Origin: Ectobius pallidus
Lineage: Eukaryota; Arthropoda; Insecta; Blattodea; Ectobiidae
Assembly: GCA_964059195.1 (NCBI GenBank)
Contig: CAXKWD010000009.1
Coordinates: 87,393,432-87,457,431 of the forward strand
Length of the DNA: 64,000 nt
Direction: 5' to 3'
In this document: in pieces, positions 46,923-58,273 of the stretch
How the letters are laid out: each line of letters opens with the position of its first letter
How positions within the stretch are numbered: position 1 is the stretch's first letter
The notes under the pieces: generated by a model
The model's database searches: none
What the model was told of the DNA's origin: nothing
The model's input: only the letters and a program-made list of their open reading frames with translations
Program-made: the position numbers and the translations under genes

Positions 46923-49900
46923 ACGGCTATGTGGAAAAGTTTATCTAGCTCTTCTACACTACGCTTTACAACTTCATTGAGACAGGTTCAAAATTACACA
47001 CGTGATTCATTTTCGATTGAGAGAACGAGGGAAAAATATTTTCCATAATCTTTTTTTGAAAAGGCAATATAAGAAAATGTTGTAAGCGTTACCATTATTT
47101 GAGAATATCATATCTTCCATGTATACAGTATATGAGAGCCTGGCTTTCTTTTTACTTTTAGAATGTCCGAAATGAAAATACTAAAAGATAATAATGTTAC
47201 ATTTTCAACTTTTAACCCGAATTTCAACAAGAACTGCCTTGAGTTAGTCTACAACAAGGCCTACCACTAAACTGAGTAATTTGGCAACAACAAAGAAAAT
47301 CGTAAGCTGACTGCACACATAGGCCTACCTACAACTTACAACCATTTCATATTTGCACTTAATTGGGTAGCCGGGGCAAAGATCGCGATCTGAGTCAGTT
47401 AATTCAACTCTCTGTCCCGAATATTTGAAACATGTTCTCGGGATAAACTTAATTAGTCACTGGACAAAATCACAAGTCTGTATATTAGTATAAGATATAA
47501 TTATTATTAAAGCAATAACAAGTCATACGTAAACTAGAATGACAGTAACAAGGCTTACCGGTACATGAAATTAAGTTTTATGCATATGCTGGTCAGTAAA
47601 CACGCCTCTGATTGAGGAAATCCGCGTGGGAGCAAGGAAAACGTCATCAGATAGATGGAAGCCATATACGCTAGTCATAGATACAGCTTAAGCATAATTC
47701 CGCCAGCAAGGACTTAGTGATTGTGGTAGTTTAGAGTAAATTCTGGAATTCGTAATCCGTGGTAATCTTTATCAGGAAATAACTCCTAAGTGTTTGCTTT
47801 TTCAGCTAGCTTAAAACATTTTAATAATTCGTAATTTCATATCTTAATGCAATAAAAACGATATCAATTGACATAAAGAAACACCGACTTAATGATTTAT
47901 TCCTTTGAAGCTGCCTGGGTATTCAATGGATAACTCTACTAATACTAGTTGGGAAGCATGAGTTCAGTCGTGTTTCTTATGTTAATTGCTTCTTTAACAA
48001 GTCAAAATAAGGTTTGTTGCGGAAAATATGATAAAAATGGCGTGTAATTTCAATAGAGGTAAATAAATTTAGTTTAATTAATCAAAATTATTATCTTAAC
48101 GATTTTTTTTAACTGTCCATAGCAAGCTAATTAAGTTTATAAACATGCAGGATTGGTACAAGCGCCATATATATTTTTGCTTTTTTTACGCAGGATCATT
48201 GAAAATGAGTGAAAATCTGAACTTATTAGCAGTAAAATTAGATAACTATTACTTAAAATTTTATGCACCACGTACACAAACTTTAGCGGACTCATCCCAT
48301 ATTTCAGCCCCGGTTCGCCTCGTCCGAAATACTAGATCCATCCGCTAAAGCCTTGCTTTGCGAAGACTACTTGATACATAAATAGCTAATAACATCTTAT
48401 TAGAATTTACTGAAGTTTTTAAGTGTAATATTATAAAAATTACTCAGTGAATCCAATCTAAAGTTACAATGTCTGTTGAGTCTTATTATAAAAGAAGGCA
48501 TGGTACTAACATAGAGTATTTCGTAATTCCAGTATGTTAACTATGATGAACAACATCTTAACATTTCACTGAGGTCATGGCATCATAACCCCGGAGATAA
48601 TGTATCCTCGCCTCTCATAAACGCTGCAGACACAGCCGCTATGACCAATTATAAAATAACTACTTCCGCTCAATAACATTACAGCAATTCTGTATCCATA
48701 TACATCCCGCATTCTTTCTATTAACTAACAGGTTTCTCTTTCAGTATTATGCTTATTAAACTATCACTACTGTTATGTCTATGGTATAACATGAAAATCA
48801 ATAGCTTATGGAACACTGTACGCAGACGATGTAATCATTACGCGAAATAAGTACTGAGCAAAAAAACTCGACAGTTGTAGGCTATATATCCGCATCATCT
48901 TTTGTGATGGTGGGCTAAGTAAAAAATATATTCTATTGACTTCACTCATAGCATAAATACGATGATTTAAGTTTTCAACCAATAATACTAATTAATATTC
49001 CTTAAATTTTCGCCAATTTCTTAAGAAGCAACATTTTAAACAAATTTTACAAGTATTCAAAATCTCAATAACACTAGCTTATTGTTTGATAAAGTATTTG
49101 AAATCAATTTTTTTAAAAAATATTATCAATAGTTGATGATGCGTCCAAAACGTAAAAAATAAAACAAATTAGGCTACTGAAAAGGCTCATTAAAAATATA
49201 CTTACTTTATAGGAAACAAGGCAGTGGTAACATTTTCAATTTCCTCGGAAAAGAAGGGAATTCTATAGGCTACTTTAATGCACTCTTCGTATCTATGGAA
49301 ATAGAACAATCAAAATAAAACGTATAATCTTACTAGAATCATTCTAAGATTTATAACAATAATTAATTCCATAGTAATATTGTGTTCACTAATAATACTT
49401 TCAGGATTCTTTCTTTTGTCAACCGGTGAAAAAACAAATTACCCAGGCCATAGCAGCTATGTCTGCAAATAAATACAATGTAACACAAACTACTGACGAT
49501 ATAAAATAACCAGAAAGGCAACATTGTTAGTAAAAAAGACAATAGTAAACAAAGATGGAATATTCTGACTCACAGTGTGATCCACCAATGGAAATCGACA
49601 GCGGTTTCTTCTTTTTTCTCATAAGTGAGCTCCAAACACGTTTATGCGCCATATTATTTCGTAATAAACACAAAAATCTGAACTGATCTCAACAATGTGA
49701 TCTTGGAGAGATAAAAACAGATGAAGCAACCCTTAAAGCAGATCAATGTTGCAACTGAACATACGAAAAGCACGTTCACAAATACACACGTTTCTCACAA
49801 TATGGGAAATCCCTCTGAGATTTCACAGAATTTACCTTTCCTCCGTCACAGAGAAATAATTGTTCCACACTACACTTTTAATTGTCACTGTATAACGACG

Positions 49901-50617
49901 TGAAAATAATTATAGAATTTAAGTAAAGTAGCTAATTAAGCAGAAGCATGTGTTAGCAGAGAAATACATGCTGCACCGCACTTTCACAGCATTTCTTACC
50001 TAGTACAATTTCGACACTAATATGAGAAACCTTATCAAGGCAACAAAATATACGACCGCAATTTATAGTCCGCGTTAAATTCCTAGGTTATATTGTTTCC
50101 AGTGAAATCTCCATGAAACACGTTCAGATAACACAAGCATACGGTCAGGATTGGACTGTTCAATGAAAGGAATCGATCGACTGAATGAATGCTTTGAGAA
50201 GACGAGCATAATAATAATTTATGCTGACATTGAGAACGATGGCGCCGCAACACGTTGTAGAAACAGCGTGATTGGTTTAGGAATGTGTACTATCATGGGA
50301 AACCCCACTACAGTCAGTAAAACCGAACCTTGATGTGTTTAGACTGGTTGACGATTTAGCTCTGCTTGGAGGAAATAATGGTGCATTATCAGAATTGCTT
50401 TAGCAGAAACAAAGGAAATGTGACGACAATGCGTGACCACCATCTTCCTTTCGTGTTCTTTTAAAATAAACAAGAATACGGATTTAGTTAGAAATGTGCA
50501 AACCAATGGTGGCGCTAATAGCTTTGGGGCCTCCCTGAGAATATTTCCATAAAAACAATTTTAGGGTAGACCTAACAGAAAACTGAAGCGTAAATTGTTT
50601 TAAAATAAGTAAATATA
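46920..50617. other. No recognised gene
   Basis: About 3.7 kb of mostly AT-rich sequence. A small inverted pair, TTTAGCGGA/TCCGCTAAA, brackets about 65 bases at 48283-48348. No other structure or coding is recognised. Confidence 0.4.
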
Positions 50618-50625
50618 ATAATGTT

Positions 50626-51089
50626 TAGGAGGCGGATTCCTATGACACGTCATATTTTTCCCCTTTGCATTATTTCAGGTTTCCGACTAATTCAAACCCG
50701 ACTTCAAACATCCTGGTGAAAATGGAACAGCTTTTATTGTGCATGTAACTGCATATTTAGGAAATTTTCAACTATTGTAGCAGATTTAGTATGGATATGC
50801 ATATTTAGGTCATATTTTTGGCATATTTGTGTGCATATTAAAGAAATTTTGATGTTTCATACCATATTTTGTAGATTTTGCATTAAAGTGATACTTTTTG
50901 AGAATTTACAGATATTTTAAATAAGTAACACTATATTTTAATAAAATGTATTATAATGAATCTTAAAAAAATATACACAATGTGTAAGTGGTAAAATCAT
51001 ATTTTAAATTTTATTGGTCATAGTTTAATGTTTTTTAGGTCATAAATGCATGCATAATCCTATTTTTTGTCATACAAATCCGCCCCCTA
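50626..51089. mobile_element. hAT-like non-autonomous element, TATGAC family, copy 2, interrupted at its flank
   Basis: It is in opposite orientation to the copy at 10983-11448, with the same ends (TAGGAGGCGGATTCCTATGA and, inversely, TAGGGGGCGGATTTGTATGA). The left target duplication is ataatgtt at 50618-50625. The right copy of ataatgtt is split by a later insertion (51095-51406) and reads whole once that element and one duplicate of its own target are removed. Confidence 0.92.
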
Positions 51090-51094
51090 ATAAT

Positions 51095-51406
51095 CATAGG
51101 CGTACCGAGGGGGGGGGGTTGGGGGGTTTGAACCCCCCCCCCATTGATTAAAAAAAGGAAAATTGTATAATTTTTTTAAGTCTGCCCATAAATTACTTAA
51201 TACAAGTATAAAGGGTGGGAAGCTTAAAACTCGTTATTTTGCATCTTAATTTTTAAAATTTCCCGGGGATGACCCCCCGAAGCTTAAAACTCGTTATTTT
51301 GCATCTTAATTTTTAAAATTTTCCGGGGAAGGACCCCCGGACCCCCCTCTCCCAGACCCCGTGGATATTATAACCCCCCCATATGGTCGGCCTGGTTACG
51401 CCTATG
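51095..51406. mobile_element. hAT-like non-autonomous element, CATAGGCGTA family, copy 2, nested
   Basis: The ends are CATAGGCGTACC and, inversely, CATAGGCGTAACC. The perfect 8-bp duplication ctaataat lies at 51087-51094 and 51407-51414. Its first three bases are the last three of the 50626-51089 element, so this insertion is the younger one. It has two of the 60-base internal units where copy 1 (37532) has three. Confidence 0.95.
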
Positions 51407-51414
51407 CTAATAAT

Positions 51415-52120
51415 GTTCATTGCTGATTTAATATGTCAGTTACTGCTGTTGAATGAGCAGATTAATCTACTTACGGATGAGATGATTAACTTTGAACTCT
51501 TTTATACCACTATTTTACAACCATGGCTATTAAAAATATATTCTACAATTCTTTTTTTGTAATTTCCCCCATTTTAAACATATTACGTTAGGGGCCCAAA
51601 GAGTGATAAATAGAAATACAATACGTCTATATAGCTGCGCTGTCGGCTAAAGGTAAAATATTATCAAATACAAAATCCGTTATTATCATTGTGCTGATTT
51701 TTTATTAATAAAATTACTATACCATTTTTTTACAGTGGACTTTTCTTTTCCCTATAACAATTTAGATTGAATTCTTTTAGACATTTGTACTTTAGATATT
51801 TTTTTTTAAACGTGTCACTCCTTTATGTATTATTTAAATCGACATTTCTGCCTTACTCTTATGTTGTATATATCTTTACCACATCTTTAGACATGTCGTA
51901 CCACATCTTTAGACATTCATGTCAAGCCTTTTTTATTAGGAAATTTTATACAAAGCTGTTTCTGCTTTAGACCTACTGGTCTGGAGGCCTCTTTATACAT
52001 GATTTTGAAGATTAAAATGAAATTTTAAATTGAAACCGGGAAGTGATTTGGAACTCTTCACGATTGTGAATTGGACGATCCCTTAAATCAAACATCTCAC
52101 AGAGATGTTATGGTTACTGT
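51415..52120. other. No recognised gene
   Basis: AT-rich. A 17-base direct repeat, TACCACATCTTTAGACAT, occurs at about 51878 and 51900. Confidence 0.4.
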
Positions 52121-52292
52121 TATGGTTATTTAACGACGGTTGTGTACTGCTACTTAGACCTGTAACCGTCGCCAGGTTGTCCGTGTAAGTGCACAGTCAT
52201 TTGTCGTATTTACTATCACATAAATGTCAGCGGCGGAGATCGGAAACACGAACTTAAGATTAGAAAGCCAGTGCCTTACAAACTGTATGAGC
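52121..52292 (-). mobile_element. tRNA-derived SINE with GTCGTTAAATAA tail, copy 2
   Basis: In minus orientation a tRNA-like head (GCTCATACAGTTTGTAAGGC then ACTGGCTTTCTAATC) is followed by a degraded box B (TTCCGATCTCC). The body ends with the tail GGCGACGGTTACAGG, GTACACAACCGTCGTTAAAT and AACCATA. The tail is shared with 4357-4560, the head is not. Shared tails with different tRNA heads point to related SINEs mobilised by one LINE type. Confidence 0.65.
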
Positions 52293-53386
52293 AGCCAGTA
52301 TATATAATCATCAGGCTTTAAAACTTAGTGCCCGATCGAATATGTTAACAGCAACTGTACTGTACAGACTTTGCTCGGCGTATGCGCTAGCTACCATATG
52401 CTAGTTCACGTGATAGTAAACAAACCGGGTTACAGGTATAGGAAGACCGCAAAATAACTTCTCATTCTCTAAACTCACATTTCAAGCATGCAAAACGATA
52501 CGTTCTCCTGTTTTTGTGTAATAGTCCCTCCCAAATGTTTCAATATATGTTTGCGTTTTAGAACACTTTACTTTCGGTATTCCGAACACGTATTATACAT
52601 TTATAAACACGCATAATGACAAGGTACACTGTTGACCAATTTGAGAGGCACCGTACTACGAGCGCATTGACTTCTCAGTACTACTATCAATGACTGTCTT
52701 ATCAGCCTACGCAATCACCCCCACCCCCTATACTCAGGTTGTTGGTAACCGGAATCATCTCCCTCTGTGGGTTCGGGCACTAAGTTTTAAAGCCTGATTA
52801 TCATAGAGAAAGGTTTCCTTTTTTTGTACAATATAAGAGTAAGTTACGGTATTTCTTTCCCTTCTAGCAATAGTGAAGAATCAGAGTTTGTTTAAGACAG
52901 ACTTCACTATCAGGAATCTTCTAAGACAGTAATATGAAATGACAAAACATTACTCATGTTGAGACAGAAACTCGTATTACATGGATTTCTTCCCCCCACA
53001 TATGCAACAGATCGCAGTCTATCCTTTGAATAATGTATCATGTTCTAAGGAAAGAAAACAAATTATTAAATATGAAGCAGATCGACGGAACGTGCTATGG
53101 CTGAGTAAATAATAACGAAAAAATAATAATAAATAATCGCATTCTTCGCAATTTCCTTCCAGTTTCTACCTTGATATATTTAGCTCTAGTAAAGTCAATA
53201 ATCAAATATGGAATTTTTGTTTGGGATACATATTTAAGGCCGTTTGTCTTCAAAAGAGAATAATACAAATTTGTCTAAAAAATTGATATGTGATTAATAG
53301 GGCAAGGCATTTCATGATATTGCATCATTTTTTATATGAAGGTTAAAAGGTAGCTCGAATATAAATAAATGTGTATCATGAATTAA
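52293..53386. other. No recognised gene
   Basis: The words GGGCACTAAGTTTTAAAGCC TGATTATCAT at 52776-52803 mirror AATCATCAGGCTTTAAAACT TAGTGCCC at 52306-52333. This inverted repeat of about 27 bases brackets some 440 bases and may be the ends of another short element (52306-52803). Otherwise featureless. Confidence 0.45.
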
Positions 53387-53394
53387 TTGATTAA

Positions 53395-54110
53395 ATAAGG
53401 GCAATTTGTTTTTGCATTTTTTGCTTTTCTTGCATTTTTCGTCATTTTTCAAGAGATGGGTCATTTTTGGAGAATTTTTAGGTAATTTTCTACATTTTTT
53501 AGGTCATTTTCGGCATTGTTAGGTATTTTTCGGCATTTTAGGTGGATTAATAATTATTGGGGATTTTGTGGATCATTTATTTTTTGATTATTTTGTAGAT
53601 TAATTATTGGGGATTTTGTGGATCAATTATTTTAATGATTGCTCATGGTTTATGTTCTTCTGGATTTCAGTGGAGGTAGAGAGGTCCATATATAAATAGT
53701 TTCAGACAACAGACAATCGTTTTTATTTGAGAATCTCCGCCAAGTGTTCATAGTTAATTTTAATTCAGGTTTATTGTAAACACCATAGCAGTTTCTCTTA
53801 TAGGAATAAATAATTATTTTTTTTCTATTTAAATTGCACATATTTGCTAGTAGTAGTAGTATAGATTTCCTTACTTTTAATAATAAAATAAGTATGTTTT
53901 ATATTATAAATTCATATATAATGCACTGTCATCTGTTAAATTGGTTTTAGCAATTCATTACTTTAAAAAAACTATATGTAAGTGTTAATGGAAAAATTTA
54001 TTGGTCATTTTTTAAAATTTAGTGTCATTTTTTAACTATTTTTAGGTCATAAATGCATTTTTTATTTTGCATTTTTTCACTATTTTATGGCCATTAAACG
54101 CCTTTCCCTA
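53395..54110. mobile_element. Probable hAT-like element with GCATTTTT/GTCATTTTT words
   Basis: The flanking 8-mers ttgattaa (53387-53394) and gtgattaa (54111-54118) agree at 7 of 8. The right end, inversely TAGGGAAAGGCGTTTAATGG, and the left end, ATAAGGGCAATTTGTTTTTG, are weakly alike. GCATTTTT, GGTCATTTTT and GGCATTTT words fill the first 150 and last 110 bases. The middle is unrelated AT-rich sequence including a 40-base tandem repeat of GGGGATTTTGTGGATCA-type sequence near 53550-53630. Confidence 0.65.
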
Positions 54111-54329
54111 GTGATTAATAATTAAACAATTATTGTTTTTAAAGAATTCCGGTAGTTAAAATATGATATATTATAAGGATTTTTTATACAAACATAATAA
54201 ATTTGCAAATTACTGAGAGTAATAACTGATATGTTGTCGAACTTCCAAAATCTTCTCCTGAAAATTCCTATTTTGCACACTTGTTCCAGAAGGTCCGGAA
54301 TATAAACATATCTTAATGTAAACTGATAA

Positions 54330-54560
54330 GAAAAAAGTACTCGAAGTGCTTCGTGTCACATCCCTGAAAGATAATGAACCCAAAAATGAACCTGATTACT
54401 CGTTTTAGAGCTACGACACAATTCACAAACAGACACATTGAGCAACAGACTCAAGAGACATTTTTCCGAAAGTGGCATTCTTGGACTCAAGAGGACTTCC
54501 AAAACATGTAATAACGCTAAAAACTCGACATCGAATTTCAGGGTCGAACCCCTCTTTAGC
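54330..54560 (+). repeat. Dispersed repeat family F, partial copy
   Basis: TCGTGTCACATCCCTGAAAG, CGTTTTAGAGCTACGACACA, CACAAACAGACACATT, TTTTCCGAAAGTGGCATTCT and GGACTCAAGAGGACTTCCAA, followed by AAACTCGACATCGAATTTCA and GGGTCGAAC, follow the order of the 13165 and 57358 copies. Confidence 0.6.
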
Positions 54561-54887
54561 CATGTGAATAACGAAGGCCGAGCAGATCAGTTATATTGTA
54601 GATTACTGGTCCCATGTAATACACTGGCCATACTTAAACTGAACTATCCACGAAAGCAATGTTTTGCTTGAAGTGTAGGCCTATCGCATTACGTATATTG
54701 TAGTCTAATTACATTGTGTATACAATAATTGAAGGTTTTTTTATACAAAAAAAAACTTTAACACCACACCCTTTACTAAGATCATTCACGAAAGACGAAG
54801 GCACGCAAGCTTTAAATGATAGAGTAGATTTAATATAATTTTTAAAAACTGAACAAAAAGAAACAATTCAAACTATTCACATCAATA

Positions 54888-55205
54888 ACTAAACTAAACT
54901 CCGTGGCGCTATATCCCTGAAGGGACTTGGCCTACCACCCGAACGCTGCGTCATCTACCACAGGCAGATGGCAGGATTGGGGGGCATGTGGTCAGCATGC
55001 CGACACCCACGACCGTTAAGGGTGGTTTTCATGACCGGAGCCGCTACTTCTCTATCAAGCAGCTTCTCAATTTGAATCACGAGGCTGAGTGCACCCCTAC
55101 CAGACCTCCCTACCTCAGAAAAATCCGAGGAGGTACCGGGGATCGAACCCGGGCCGACGGATCTGTAGTCAACGACGCTAACCACAAGACGACGCCGGCG
55201 GTCAC
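54888..55205 (-). mobile_element. Complete tRNA-derived SINE, 318 bp
   Basis: In minus orientation the head has box A (TCTTGTGGTTAGCGTCG) and box B (GGGTTCGATCCCCGG), then CTCCTCGGATTTTTCTGAGG, a long GC-rich body and the end GCGCCACGGAG with an AGTTTAGTTTAGT tail. The 11-bp target duplication tcacatcaata lies at 54877-54887 and 55206-55216 and fixes both ends. A fragment of the same family is at 5941-5983. Frames on both strands inside it (54955-55236) are shadows. Confidence 0.92.
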
Positions 55206-55237
55206 TCACATCAATAGCAACAGGTATTTCTTGTAAG

Positions 55238-55293
55238 CAAGGTCCGGATTTTGATAACCTAAAAATACTTTTAAAATGAGTTATAAAATGACC

Positions 55294-55342
<49 letters not shown>

Positions 55343-55837
55343 GTATGAAAATAATGGTTTATTCATCAGAATAGTGTCTATTCTACATTTATATTGTTGA
55401 CTTACTTGTAATTAGTTAATTGTATAAAGTTAAATGCAAACATCAAACACCGTCTTCGTACATATGTACATTAAAATTATAATAAGATTTATTTATTTAT
55501 GCTTCTTTAGAATTCCGATAATGTCAAGTAATTCCTCTACGTAATGCAAGAAACCACACAAAATGAGAAAATAATGACTTTCAATTTTTAAAAAATACCT
55601 GAAAATATGAATGACAAAAAGACCCAAAATTGCCATAAAAAAGACCATTTTGGCCTAATGACATTACATTTAAAACAATGACCTAAAAATAAAGAGTGAG
55701 GGAAGATGACCAAAAAAGACCCTTAAATTACCAAATTACCATTTTTATAATCTAGGCGACATCTACACTAGTGGGCAACGTCCATGATGTAGGCCTACCA
55801 GTTAAAAAGATTAGATGTCATCAAAAACCGGGCCCTG
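55238..55837. mobile_element. hAT-like non-autonomous element, CAGGGCCCGG family, second member
   Basis: The ends are CAAGGTCCGGATTTTGATAA and, inversely, CAGGGCCCGGTTTTTGATGA. Flanking 8-mers cttgtaag (55230-55237) and cttataac (55838-55845) agree at 6 of 8. ATGACC and AAAAGACC words recur inside. The ends are closely related to those at 20220-20805. A 45-base poly(A) run lies at 55296-55340 inside the left end. Confidence 0.8.
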
Positions 55838-55974
55838 CTTATAACCTATACACATTTCTTCTAATAAGCTAAATATATGTCATCACATGTGAGGAAGTAC
55901 CGGACACAGCAAATAATTTTTGTAATAGCTTCCACTTTCACAAAAGATTACAAAATTATTTACAAAATAAATTG

Positions 55975-56167
55975 TGAGAACCCCGATTCACACGCACAAC
56001 AATCGTCCGCGCACATTGGACTCTCAACTGAATCACAGGACAAGAAGCCAAACAATAGTGTTGTCGAGGGCGTGATACAGTCATCCTGCTGCAAAGAACT
56101 CACTTCCTCTTCATACCACCCTACCTTCCATATACAGAACACAGAAGAAGACATAAAGTCTCCTTGA
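55975..56167 (+). CDS. Weak candidate coding stretch (possible 3'-terminal exon)
   Basis: A GC-richer stretch is open on the plus strand and ends in a stop at 56165-56167. Its peptide is polar and serine-rich (H-A-Q-Q-S-S-A-H-I-G-L-S-T-E-S-Q-D-K-K-P and N-T-E-E-D-I-K-S-P at the end). The whole open frame runs 55877-56167, but the first third is AT-rich. The minus strand is also open over 64 codons. No clear acceptor or family resemblance is seen, so this may be chance. Confidence 0.2.
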
Positions 56168-56821
56168 TGGCTACAACATGAATAGAAAACTCCGTGACGA
56201 ATTTAATGGATCTGCTGGGCGGTTACCTAACTAGAATTGCACCAACAGCGATTAAAGTACCTGCCACGGAAGTTCCCACCATTCTAATTTAAAAGAAATT
56301 AGAGTACTTAGGCGGAGGTTTTTCATGGTCATCCACTGATTGTTTAAGGTCCTAAACCAAAACGTGAAAGGAGAGGATAATAATGTATTCTATTTGACGC
56401 TTGGGTGATACGTGTTTTGCTTTAAGGGAATGGATCATGCCAGGCAAGAACAATGGAAGAACCCAATCAGGTGCAGTTGGATTAATGAGGTCCTGTTTTA
56501 AAAATATAACTCCTGTAAGACATGCTTTAATATTCTACAAAGTGTAACAGAATAAAATCACGTAAACTGATGTAACTAAGTGCCAGAAGTTTTGTTTAAT
56601 CAGTGATAATTGCAATTATGATATGAAGAAAATAAGTTGTTTTTTAATCGATTTCTTAGTTAAGCTAGAGATCGATTCATTAAGCAGAACAAAGAACAAA
56701 GATCTAGTTTCATAAGCATATGTGAAGGAATATGTGGGTAGAGTTATTTGTCAAAGTTAAATGTATTGCAACTTCCAAAGCTGTAAGCCTATATGAACAC
56801 TTTAAAACTATATGTTGATAT
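56168..56821. other. No recognised gene
   Basis: AT-rich sequence without recognised features. Confidence 0.4.
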
Positions 56822-57251
56822 CTGGGCTGTCCAACATGAGGTCCGCATGCGCCCCGCGACCTCACTTTTTTCCGCCCGCGGAGCGGGCCTCTAAATATAT
56901 AAATTACCCTCAAATACGAAATGTGCACAATTCTTACATTAACGATAAAATACAAATAAAATAAAGCGTGACGCCACTGGCGACAGATGTCGTTTATCAA
57001 CAACAATATATATTAAAGTTAATGTTGATGCATTAGTTAGTGAAACCCAACATCCTCAAATTTCCCACTATTTTTTTTAATTTGATATTTTTTTAATAAA
57101 TTAAAATAATAATACAAACGCGATTTTTCTTTGAATACCATGCCTAATAAAACTCACTGATAAAGTTGCATACAAGTATTTTATAATCCGGCCCTCCAAA
57201 CAGCATTCTTTTTAAAGCGGCCCTTGAGACACTTGCAGTTGGACAGCCCTG
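56822..57251. mobile_element. hAT-like non-autonomous element (CAGGGCTGTCCAAC ends)
   Basis: The left end CTGGGCTGTCCAACATGAGG is followed by TCCGCATGCGCCCCGCGACC. The right end, inversely, is CAGGGCTGTCCAACTGCAAG then TGTCTCAAGGGCCGC. From general knowledge, these GGGCTGTCCAAC termini with adjacent GCGGCC-rich words are typical of one group of animal hAT elements. The 8-mers outside (gttgatat and atatatat) agree at only 5 of 8 in a low-complexity site, so the duplication is not proof. Confidence 0.75.
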
Positions 57252-57357
57252 ATATATATATTACTTTCTTACTTTGTTATTTAAAATCAAATCTGTCAGC
57301 ATTCAGTTTATTGAAAAGTGTTCGAAATTGTTCGTAAACATGTATAATAAAATATTA

Positions 57358-57985
57358 TATCGGATCACATCTCCGAAGAATACACAACCCGCAAAAAAAT
57401 CTTACTAATGCACTCGAGTAACTCTTGACGCTAAGAATGGGCAATATACTTCAAATTCTGGTATAGAATAAGAGGCCATATTATAAAGAGCGCGTATTCA
57501 GGTGTTTCAACCTAGTTCAAAGCTTTATTGTCCAAGCAAGACTGAGTTTCTACAAACAGTGTGTTGTTTATAACTACCCTTTAGAAATTGTTTAAGAAAA
57601 AATGTTTAAAATAAAAGTTTTAGCTCTTAGCACAAGCACCTGAAGTACAAAACTTAAACAAAATCGTTAAGAGTCTTTTTCGAGAAAATCGCAAAAAAAA
57701 ATTAAATTTTCTTCATGTCATTAAAGTACGAGGCTAGTTCACATCCTCAGAAGGTAGCCTACCTAACCCAAAAAGAGAATTCTATTTTCATACGATTTTT
57801 CGTTTTGGAACACGGCTGTCCACAGACACACATACACAGACATGTTTCTGAAAATAATACATTTGGAATCAGGGGACCTCAAAAAACGTATTTTTGATAA
57901 AATCTCAGCTTTGAATTTCGTGATCGAACACTATACTTCCTCTATCTATAGTAAATAAGATACGGGCAGAGGAAGTAAAAAGTGC
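57358..57985 (+). repeat. Dispersed repeat family F, copy 2
   Basis: The module order equals that of 13165-13800: ATCACATCTCCGAAGAATAC, GCACTCGAGTAACTC, CATCCTCAGAAGGTAGCCTA, GATTTTTCGTTTTGGAACAC, CACAGACACACATACACAGA, TTTCTGAAAATAATACATTT, GGAATCAGGGGACCTCAAAA, ACTTCCTCTA and GGGCAGAGGAAGTAAAAAGT. The 90 extra bases near 13680-13770 of copy 1 are absent here. Confidence 0.7.
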
Positions 57986-58273
57986 CAGATTACAGAAAAA
58001 GTACACGGCAAGTAGGCCTAATAGTTGAATGCCTATCACTTCCTTTAACAAGTTATGCAACATGCAGGTCGACGTACTTCTTAACAGTGACATTTCATAA
58101 GACTGACAATTACAATAATTGCTTTCCTAGCTGCAAACGGCTACTGTCACATTCGTAATTGGATAAACACGCAATCACTCCTCAATTACACCTAATAGAG
58201 CTAGACTACTGGTTTTTATAAAAGTCACATGCCATGGTATATATAGGTTTCGTTTCAAAGTTATATTTATAAG

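Noticed and set aside
46830..47048. 72-codon frame beginning with Tyr-Ile and Cys-Val repeats
   Set aside because: Translation of the AT/GT microsatellite at 46851-46919.
54955..55236. Overlapping 82- and 84-codon frames on opposite strands
   Set aside because: Both lie inside a SINE whose ends are fixed by an 11-bp target duplication.
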